A stretch of 64,000 nucleotides of DNA from a virus. Below are positions 58,452 through 64,000 of the stretch, in pieces. The notes under the pieces were generated by a model, which worked only from the letters and a program-made list of their open reading frames with translations, had not been told where the DNA came from and did no database searches. A program made the translations under genes and the position numbers. The stretch spans positions 124,001 to 188,000 of IMG/VR virus record IMGVR_UViG_3300027770_000025; one strand, 5' to 3'. Numbering within the stretch: position 1 is the stretch's first letter; each line of letters begins with the position of its first letter.

Positions 58452-58522
58452 TAGCCAGGACAGGAATCGAACCTGTGTACTCCGACTTAAAAGGTCGGGC
58501 TTTACCATTAAGCCACCTGGCT
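58452..58522 (-). tRNA. tRNA-Lys(UUU)
   Basis: The minus strand folds as a cloverleaf: 7-bp acceptor (AGCCAGG / CCTGGCT), D-arm GCTT / AAGC with a 7-nt loop, anticodon stem CCGAC / GTCGG with loop CTTTTAA (anticodon TTT), and T-stem ACAGG / CCTGT with loop TTCGATT. 71 nt, discriminator A; CCA is not encoded. UUU reads AAA/AAG. It matches the target of the T4-related anticodon nuclease PrrC in type. Confidence 0.92.
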
Positions 58523-58532
58523 ATTTTATTTT

Positions 58533-58832
58533 TTATTTATTATATTCTTCCCAATTGCTATATTTTAATCCCCATTGTAAATTATTCCACATCATTTCAC
58601 GTTCGGCTAATGCTTTATTCATTTTAAGATTTTTACGTAGGTAAGCAATCCCCCATTTTTTCCATTCTTCAGACTGCTCAACAGTCATTAAGTATTCTAA
58701 AAACCATTTATCTTTACCTAAAATGTCATTATAAGTAACATCATAACCGGCAATAATAAACATTTGGTTAATCAAGTCAACAACTGCTTTTTCTCGTTTT
58801 TGGTCTCTAGTTAATCGTTTTTTAGTTTCCAT
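58533..58832 (-). CDS. hypothetical protein
   Basis: 99 residues, Lys/Trp-rich helical (EEWKKWGIAYLRKNLKMNK). No domain recognised. Immediately upstream of the tRNA. Confidence 0.65.
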   Translation of the reverse strand: METKKRLTRDQKREKAVVDLINQMFIIAGYDVTYNDILGKDKWFLEYLMTVEQSEEWKKWGIAYLRKNLKMNKALAEREMMWNNLQWGLKYSNWEEYNK

Positions 58833-58862
58833 AATTCATTCTTTCCCTTTACGAATCTTATT

Positions 58863-59054
58863 TTAATCCCCATTTTCCGTGCTTATTTCTCCGGTTTCCA
58901 AATCAAACCAAACTGTCTCTGGCCCTTCGTTACCCATCTGTGATAGAGCTTTCTGCAGCATTGGTCCTAAAACTTGATTCATCCATTGATCCTGGGTCAG
59001 ATCAGAATCTGGATTATCCTTTAGGTAATTTTTGTACTGTGATTCTAATGTCAT
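58863..59054 (-). CDS. small hypothetical protein
   Basis: 63 residues, acidic C-terminus. No family recognised. In the run between the AAA+ gene and the gene at 58832. Confidence 0.6.
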   Translation of the reverse strand: MTLESQYKNYLKDNPDSDLTQDQWMNQVLGPMLQKALSQMGNEGPETVWFDLETGEISTENGD

Positions 59055-59072
59055 ATCAATTTATTTTTAATA

Positions 59073-60068
59073 TTAATGTGATCCGAAGCCAACCTCTTTT
59101 TGCTTCTTACCTTTTGGCGTTTTTTTCATACCCTTAAGATGCTCTATCGCATTTTCGTATTTGTTGTCTAGCAACACAACAGAAATGAAAAGTTCTTTTA
59201 AATGAGACATAGAAAGATCCTCAGTATCATCTAACCATTTCTCGATGTTGATATCAATTTTATTATCTCCGATTTTATTTTCCAGGTAGGATTTTCTAAC
59301 CTCTCTAGAAGGTGGGGAAACGTAATATCTTCGGTCAAACCGTGAGGGTCTATTAGTAATCCTTTCCTCTAGTTTTTCTGGATAGTTCGTTGTTGCTATG
59401 TAAACAACATTTTCAATTTGTTTAATTCCGTCAAGAATATTAAGTAACACTGAAGTTGAATAATTACTATCCCCTGCAACGCTATCGATATCTTCGATAA
59501 CAACAACTAGCGGACGATTAGGTTCAATTTGTCTTAACTTTGGAACCATTTCAACATATGCTTTGATAGAGTCTTCGTTTTTAATATTGATAACAACACC
59601 AGATAACTCCCTGATGATGTGCATCATGCAAAGCTGTAAAATACCTGACTTACCACATCCAGGATCTCCATATAAAAGAATACCTCTTTTGTGCATAAGC
59701 TTATATGATTTATAAAGTTCTGCTTTTTTCCAGAATGATTTTATATCAGTTAGGATTTCTCCAATCTCAACTGTTGGAAGCTCATATAACTCATCGGTAT
59801 TAATGGCTTGTCTCATTACACACCACTCATTGGCTCTGCCATTCCATTCAAGTTCATATAGACCAGCAGGAAGTTGTTTCTCTGCTTTAGGAGCTGCGAT
59901 ATAACTACCGTCGCCCATCACAGACCACTGTGCAAAATCTAGTTTTTTCTCCTCATCCACCGAATCTGATGGAACAGCTTCAACATTAAGATAGTCATCA
60001 ACTTCTATTTCAATATTTGGCATACCTAAATCTGCCAGTAATCTTTCCTTAATTCTTCTGCTTGCCAT
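59073..60068 (-). CDS. AAA+ ATPase, BCS1/FtsH-like fold
   Basis: 331 residues. Walker A LLYGDPGCGKSG at about residues 130-141, Walker B VVVIEDIDSV, sensor 1 IATTN and an arginine segment RPSRFDRRYY are a complete AAA+ core. The N-terminal half (1-115) is unassigned and may be a substrate- or oligomer-interface domain. The C-terminus is Lys-rich. Possible roles: remodelling of phage complexes or host proteins. Confidence 0.85.
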   Translation of the reverse strand: MASRRIKERLLADLGMPNIEIEVDDYLNVEAVPSDSVDEEKKLDFAQWSVMGDGSYIAAPKAEKQLPAGLYELEWNGRANEWCVMRQAINTDELYELPTVEIGEILTDIKSFWKKAELYKSYKLMHKRGILLYGDPGCGKSGILQLCMMHIIRELSGVVINIKNEDSIKAYVEMVPKLRQIEPNRPLVVVIEDIDSVAGDSNYSTSVLLNILDGIKQIENVVYIATTNYPEKLEERITNRPSRFDRRYYVSPPSREVRKSYLENKIGDNKIDINIEKWLDDTEDLSMSHLKELFISVVLLDNKYENAIEHLKGMKKTPKGKKQKEVGFGSH

Positions 60069-60160
60069 TTTATGTAGATTATATTATTTTATATTTTTGA
60101 ATATTTTTTAGTTTCGGTTTAATCCTCACTAAATAGTGGGTTTGGTTTTTTATGAACATA

Positions 60161-60505
60161 CTAATTCCAATTGTTAGCTAAATAATTTATAATAAAATAC
60201 GAGATCTTATACCCAGTAAAAGCACCAAGTGCTGAGGGTATCGGAAACACTATTAGTTTTCCGAGATCGGTTACATACTTTGGTCTGTTTACAATTCTCC
60301 CTAAGTAAGAATAATAAACAAGATAACTCACTAATACAGCAAAGTCAACCCTTGTTGCTATAAAAACAACCAGGGTAGCACTAATAAATCCATAAATGAA
60401 ATTATCCCTAACTCCTTCCCAAATCTCTGCCGTGGTAGCATCTTTATATTCCTTAACTATTTTATTAATCGAAGTAATCTTTTTACCAGGTTTCTGTATT
60501 TCCAT
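60161..60505 (-). CDS. small membrane protein
   Basis: 114 residues, about three hydrophobic helices (FIYGFISATLVVFIATRV, VLVSYLVYYSYLG, IVFPIPSALGAFTGYKI) after a polar 30-residue N-terminus. No family recognised. It has an early-type promoter. Confidence 0.65.
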   Translation of the reverse strand: MEIQKPGKKITSINKIVKEYKDATTAEIWEGVRDNFIYGFISATLVVFIATRVDFAVLVSYLVYYSYLGRIVNRPKYVTDLGKLIVFPIPSALGAFTGYKISYFIINYLANNWN

Positions 60506-60510
60506 TTCTA

Positions 60511-60542
60511 CAAATATAATGTTTGACTACGTATTAAAAAAA
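60511..60542 (-). promoter_or_regulatory. early-type promoter, T7-AATACG-N11-TATATTTG
   Basis: T-tract/AATACG (60530..60542), 11 nt, TATATTTG (60511..60518), upstream of the gene at 60505. Weaker CG element than other copies. Confidence 0.7.
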
Positions 60543-61148
60543 TTAAATAGCGGATTCTTTTAAACTTTTTATCTGAGCTTCGTATAGCTTATTCTTATCC
60601 TCAAGCAAGATAAGATTGCTTCTTGTATTTTTCCAGTAGTAGTAGAACTTGTCGCAAAGTTTTTTTGTTAGTTCAATCTTTTCTTTGTGTAGGAATCTAG
60701 GCTCCTTTATAGTAGTGACCACACCATAGGAACTTACGTACATTAACCCTGCATAATCAGGAACTTCCTCCTTTTTAATTAGACCCTCGGGTACGCAATA
60801 ATAGAATTTATTGGGTCTAAATTTCCATTCTATCGGGCCATAGTAATGTTCAGATATCTTTTTCTTTGTTACTGAATCAGTATGATATCTATACTTCTTT
60901 TTCATATAGACACCTTCGTTTAGTATCCTGTGTTTGTTAGTTTTTTTGAAATCATTTAAGAAATCACCTCTGCTAATTTTTATTTCTATCTCATAGCAGT
61001 ATCCACTTTTCTGAACTACTAGAAAATCGGTTTCCCAGTCATCTTTGAAAAGATAAAGATTCCCTGCGGTGTACTTTATATTTCCGCTGTCAAATCTTTT
61101 TTCTAAATTATTCTGGATTGTTTTTTCTGTGTGTTTTTTATCTAGCAT
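60543..61148 (-). CDS. PD-(D/E)XK nuclease-like protein (MmcB-like)
   Basis: 201 residues from the ATG at 61148 (the longer frame starts with TTG). WETDFLVVQKSGYCYEIEIKISRGDF has the Asp ... Glu-x-Lys order of PD-(D/E)XK folds as in MmcB/DUF2034-type proteins. It probably binds or cleaves DNA. Starts 10 nt after the previous stop. Confidence 0.65.
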   Translation of the reverse strand: MLDKKHTEKTIQNNLEKRFDSGNIKYTAGNLYLFKDDWETDFLVVQKSGYCYEIEIKISRGDFLNDFKKTNKHRILNEGVYMKKKYRYHTDSVTKKKISEHYYGPIEWKFRPNKFYYCVPEGLIKKEEVPDYAGLMYVSSYGVVTTIKEPRFLHKEKIELTKKLCDKFYYYWKNTRSNLILLEDKNKLYEAQIKSLKESAI

Positions 61149-61158
61149 TTCTAATTTT

Positions 61159-61815
61159 TTAATCCCACCACCCGCGAAGACCTGTTCCGTCAAACCATTT
61201 ATAATAATGATCCTCGTCTTTGTGCTCTTCTTCGGTTAGTGATTCTAATATTTTTTGATATTCCCTGCGATCCTGGCCCTCTATAATTCTCCATAGCTCT
61301 TTCCATTCCTCTTGAGCTATTTCATGGGATCTTTCAAACACCTTTCTGTTGTGAGCTTTCTCCTCTTCAGTTTCTTTATCAATCAATTTAGAATATCCTG
61401 GCTTATCATCAACAGCTTCGAATTCCCAATCGTGGTTTATAATCTCCCCTAATTCTGCCTCAGCCATTTCGATATACAGATCCTCGTTATAGTTCCGCAT
61501 AAGCTCCGCAGCTCTCTTCATCGCTTTAACTTTTTTTAGTCTGCTGATGTCAACCTCGTGGCCATGTTTTTCCATTTTGTCTCCCATATCAGAAATCCCT
61601 ATTTCCATGAATTTAAGTAAAGAGTGATGATCCCACCAGTAGTGATTTGCTAGAGGCTTTCTGAATTTCCAAACATTTTTCAGAAATCTTGGAATGTCGT
61701 ATCTGAAAAGTGAGTAGGTTTTATACCACCATGTATTGTGTCTTATTAATCTTTTGATGCTATCGCCAAATGTGTCTGCAAACTCTACTTTCATAAAAAA
61801 TGGTTTGTTTTTCAT
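61159..61815 (-). CDS. conserved phage hypothetical protein
   Basis: 218 residues, Trp/His/Lys-rich, mostly helical. No domain recognised. The start at 61815 or 61794 (second Met) both possible. Confidence 0.65.
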   Translation of the reverse strand: MKNKPFFMKVEFADTFGDSIKRLIRHNTWWYKTYSLFRYDIPRFLKNVWKFRKPLANHYWWDHHSLLKFMEIGISDMGDKMEKHGHEVDISRLKKVKAMKRAAELMRNYNEDLYIEMAEAELGEIINHDWEFEAVDDKPGYSKLIDKETEEEKAHNRKVFERSHEIAQEEWKELWRIIEGQDRREYQKILESLTEEEHKDEDHYYKWFDGTGLRGWWD

Positions 61816-61841
61816 AGATTATGATCAATACAAAGTTCCAC

Positions 61842-61873
61842 AAAAAAAGCCAGATAAACTATATCTGGCTTTA
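61842..61873 (-). terminator. intrinsic terminator after acidic leader protein
   Basis: Arms AAAGCCAGATA / TATCTGGCTTT with a short loop and a T-run on the minus strand, after the gene ending at 61892. Confidence 0.8.
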
Positions 61874-61891
61874 AATATTATAGATTTTTAA

Positions 61892-62311
61892 TTATTCCTC
61901 ATCTTCCTCATCTTCATCTTCCTCGCCTTCTTCTTTCTCCCCATCTTCAACTTCTGGTTTTTCGTCGTCTTCAACTTCAACCTCTATGTTTTCCGGTTCG
62001 AATAATTCTTCTCCTGATTCTTCTGATGATCCTTCACCTTCAATTTCGTTTCTGATCCAATCAGCAACTTCTTGAATATCGTCTTTAGATGTAGCAATAT
62101 GATCAGCAGCCCAATCGTGACCATTCTTAAGATGATTATCGACTTCTTCTGGATCCATTTTAAGAATCTCTTCTATGTAATGTTTAATGGAAGTTAAGTT
62201 CGCAAAAAACATGTAATGCTGTTTCTCCTGACCTCCATCCATGTGGTTGTCGTCTTCCACTATTTCCGTAGCTTTTTTCTTGAAGTCGTCAAATGATACT
62301 ATTCTTTCCAT
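61892..62311 (-). CDS. acidic virion protein with leader-like N-terminus
   Basis: 139 residues. MERIVSFDDFKKKATEI is a weaker variant of the leader. The C-terminal third is a long Glu/Asp run. Acidic proteins of this type can be scaffold/core proteins or DNA mimics. A late box lies 21 nt upstream. Confidence 0.65.
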   Translation of the reverse strand: MERIVSFDDFKKKATEIVEDDNHMDGGQEKQHYMFFANLTSIKHYIEEILKMDPEEVDNHLKNGHDWAADHIATSKDDIQEVADWIRNEIEGEGSSEESGEELFEPENIEVEVEDDEKPEVEDGEKEEGEEDEDEEDEE

Positions 62312-62332
62312 TTTTTAAATTTTTATGTTTAT

Positions 62333-62341
62333 GTATATATC
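62333..62341 (-). promoter_or_regulatory. putative late promoter, GATATATAC
   Basis: Minus strand GATATATAC 21 nt before the ATG at 62311; like the duplicated OmpA-leader boxes it is preceded by GATA. Confidence 0.45.
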
Positions 62342-62349
62342 TATCTTCA

Positions 62350-62934
62350 CTATCTAATTATGTAATCTGTGTATTTAGGCTTTGCCGGTGTTTCGTTTGG
62401 AAAATAATACTTTATTGTCTTTTTAGACTTTTCTAGGTATATCGTTTTATAAAATCCGCTAGGAACGGTGGCTCCCGTTGGGAGTTTAATTGATTTCTTA
62501 TCAAAAACTAGCGTTATAGTAACTGTTACTTTCTCTCTTTTAGCTAATTCCCTCTCATATTCCTCTAGCATTCTCCAAACCCCTCTGTTTAAATATTGGT
62601 TTTGTAAAGCGCAGTTTAAATAACTAAATGTTTGGTGCAAAAGCTCCTTAGTGCAATTGAAATCAGCTGCAGGTGCTAAATGCCCTTTATCATAAATATT
62701 CTTTACGTAATCTTCATTATCTGATGTTTTGATCGAGTCATTGGTATAAAAATCCATGCCTGCTCTAGAAGCCGTCCCATTTGGACACTGTACGATATAT
62801 TGTATCCAGGTGGGCTGTTCTAATTTTTCGCTGTATACCACTTCATATATTGGGGTTTTTACCTTAACCTCTTCTCTAAATTTCTGCCCAAATACTAAGG
62901 TCGGTAATAATAGTATTAATATTAATTTTTTCAT
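62350..62934 (-). CDS. secreted DNA/RNA non-specific endonuclease
   Basis: 194 residues from the ATG at 62934. A hydrophobic signal peptide ends about FGQ (residue 17). YDKGHLAPAADF carries the NUC-family DRGH-like motif with His85 as the general base. Such enzymes cut DNA and RNA without sequence preference. As an exported protein it could destroy extracellular DNA, perhaps aiding release or competing phages. Confidence 0.8.
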   Translation of the reverse strand: MKKLILILLLPTLVFGQKFREEVKVKTPIYEVVYSEKLEQPTWIQYIVQCPNGTASRAGMDFYTNDSIKTSDNEDYVKNIYDKGHLAPAADFNCTKELLHQTFSYLNCALQNQYLNRGVWRMLEEYERELAKREKVTVTITLVFDKKSIKLPTGATVPSGFYKTIYLEKSKKTIKYYFPNETPAKPKYTDYIIR

Positions 62935-62971
62935 TAACAATTTTTACTACTATTTATCAAAATATCTGAAT

Positions 62972-64000
62972 TTATTTAGTCCAGCTCCTAGCCTCTATAG
63001 CATCCATTACCTGCTTTGCCGATATTCTCTTGGTGCATTCAAATTGTCTAGATGTTCCTTTATGCTCTGGACACCAGAACCAATCCCCGGGATCAAATGG
63101 GAATTTTTCGGGTGAGTTAAAACAGGAATTACAAACGTCTTCCTTGTGGACCCTAATACAATCCTCATCAAACTCATTATCCTTCTTGGTTACCCCTGAT
63201 ATCACGACAACTTTTTTCCCTAGTGCATGTGCCACCCAAGATAATCCACTGGAAAGCCCTACGAAGAATTCGCAATGCTCTATCCAGTGCATCATTTCTG
63301 TAAGCTCCATGCCTGTCTTATTCATGCAGTTCTTAGGGATCTCGTTCCAATTTCCTTCTGTACCAAAGCTATAATATCGATCTATACAAACTGGGGTTAG
63401 TCCCTTCTTAGTAAGAAGGTCACATAATTTTTCCCAAGAATTGTTATTGTTCCAATGCTTAGCCTGAGCCGTACTATGGCTGGAGAAGCAAACATACTTC
63501 TTATTTAAAGGAGAAGGTTTACCAGATGTCTTTAACTGTGGTCTAACTTTGCCCATATCGGCTAATCCTAGCTGTTTAGCGAAGCCTATTTGTAAAGGTA
63601 AGTCATAGATATAGTCACAGCATATAATGTCTGTATAAGCGCTTAAATCGCCTGGCATTTGTATCAGATTCACATTGGGATATAGATCTTGATACAGAAA
63701 CCCAAAATTACCAACAACATCGCATTCAATCCCATGTCTTTTAGCGTACTCGTCTGCATACGGCATGAACGATATGGTATCACCCAATGCAGCTGTTTTT
63801 AAAATTATAAGCGGATTATGGGATTTAACGTGATTGGGGCTAAAGTAAGATATTATCTGATCCGTGTTTAGCACTCTATAAAATCCAGACTCGTCATCAC
63901 CATTATATTTAAAATGTGGTACATAAATGTCTTCAAGGTATTTTGATTTTTCAGATATTGAAGGAATACACTTAGTCGAAGACACAAAGTCCTTGACTAT
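62972..64000 (-). CDS. GT9/TibC-like O-heptosyltransferase (5' end outside window)
   Basis: At least 343 residues: the frame continues through the window edge, with a GTG at 63985 as an internal possibility. LIILKTAALGDTISFMP fits a GT9 N-domain; FFVGLSSGLSWVAHAL the donor-site C-domain. CNSCFN, WFWCPEHKGTSRQFECTK supply the four Cys of the Fe-finger of Aah/TibC-type heptosyltransferases. It could glycosylate a Ser/Thr-rich phage protein, such as a fibre. Confidence 0.8.
   Translation of the reverse strand: MVKDFVSSTKCIPSISEKSKYLEDIYVPHFKYNGDDESGFYRVLNTDQIISYFSPNHVKSHNPLIILKTAALGDTISFMPYADEYAKRHGIECDVVGNFGFLYQDLYPNVNLIQMPGDLSAYTDIICCDYIYDLPLQIGFAKQLGLADMGKVRPQLKTSGKPSPLNKKYVCFSSHSTAQAKHWNNNNSWEKLCDLLTKKGLTPVCIDRYYSFGTEGNWNEIPKNCMNKTGMELTEMMHWIEHCEFFVGLSSGLSWVAHALGKKVVVISGVTKKDNEFDEDCIRVHKEDVCNSCFNSPEKFPFDPGDWFWCPEHKGTSRQFECTKRISAKQVMDAIEARSWTK

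Noticed and set aside
58452-58522. Further tRNA genes near the tRNA-Lys
   Set aside because: I looked for clover-leaf pairings in neighbouring gaps and found none.
60069-60160. Hairpin near CACTAAATAGTG as a terminator
   Set aside because: Stem is only about 5 bp and lacks a convincing T-run for the minus strand.

Overview
The window looks like part of the genome of a large, AT-rich, T4-like tailed phage that infects a Bacteroidota host. Support for T4-like: a Dda-type helicase, a T4 Rnl1-type RNA ligase, thymidylate synthase, a deoxynucleotidase, proteins resembling T4 gp21 and gp23, a collar-domain protein, an endolysin/holin module, one tRNA gene, tight gene packing and many ATGA/TAATG overlaps. 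Support for a Bacteroidota host: repeated TAnnTTTG promoter cores. No ribosomal, transposase, integrase or CRISPR sequence was seen.

Layout. 1-9 kb: a P-loop ATPase, several packaged-type virion proteins (one with a CHAP-like peptidase), a SLOG protein, a gp21-like/gp23-like pair, a deoxynucleotidase and an HNH nuclease. 9-24 kb: galE, an Rnl5-type RNA ligase, a packaged GDPD, then a long minus-strand operon running from an RNA-repair set (Rnl1-type ligase, phosphoesterase, P-loop kinase, cyclic-phosphate-processing receiver domain) into IMPDH/GMP reductase and sugar genes (CapE-like, CapF-like, glycosyltransferases). 24-30.6 kb: a SleB-like hydrolase, Dda helicase and a block of packaged virion proteins. 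30.6-36.4 kb: more virion proteins and a duplicated pair of convergent genes (an OmpA-like late protein facing an early secreted protein). 38-46.5 kb: a plus-strand late block with a YkuD-like protein, GH19 endolysin, holin-like proteins, a cytochrome-c-like lipoprotein, collar, adhesin and fibre-like proteins and a SpeD-like protein. 46.5-50 kb: thioredoxin, a packaged SGNH hydrolase/tyrosine phosphatase, and an RNA-repair-type HAD. 50-56 kb: an envelope/glycan operon (carbamoyltransferase, GT2, LpxH-like, cytidylyltransferase, thioesterase, GH16). 56-64 kb: thyA, tRNA-Lys(UUU), an AAA+ ATPase, a PD-(D/E)XK-like protein, a secreted nuclease and an O-heptosyltransferase-like protein.

Three sequence patterns tie the window together. 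(1) About 19 otherwise unrelated proteins begin with the same kind of short leader (Met, hydrophobic, then aromatic-x-x-aromatic, then Glu near residue 12-16). This resembles the T4 capsid-targeting sequence removed by the prohead protease, so these proteins are probably packaged in the head and perhaps injected. (2) Ten minus-strand promoters share TTTTTTTAYCYCG, exactly 11 bases, then TAnnTTTG; most precede non-virion genes. (3) A second motif, GATATATAA/G, precedes mostly leader-bearing and lysis/virion genes and is probably the late promoter; in several cases it lies only 3 nt before the start codon.

The most interesting functional inference is an RNA-repair set plus a phage tRNA-Lys(UUU), the combination expected for resistance to host anticodon nucleases, together with a set of probably packaged enzymes (phosphodiesterase, SGNH/tyrosine phosphatase, cell-wall hydrolases, OmpA-like proteins).
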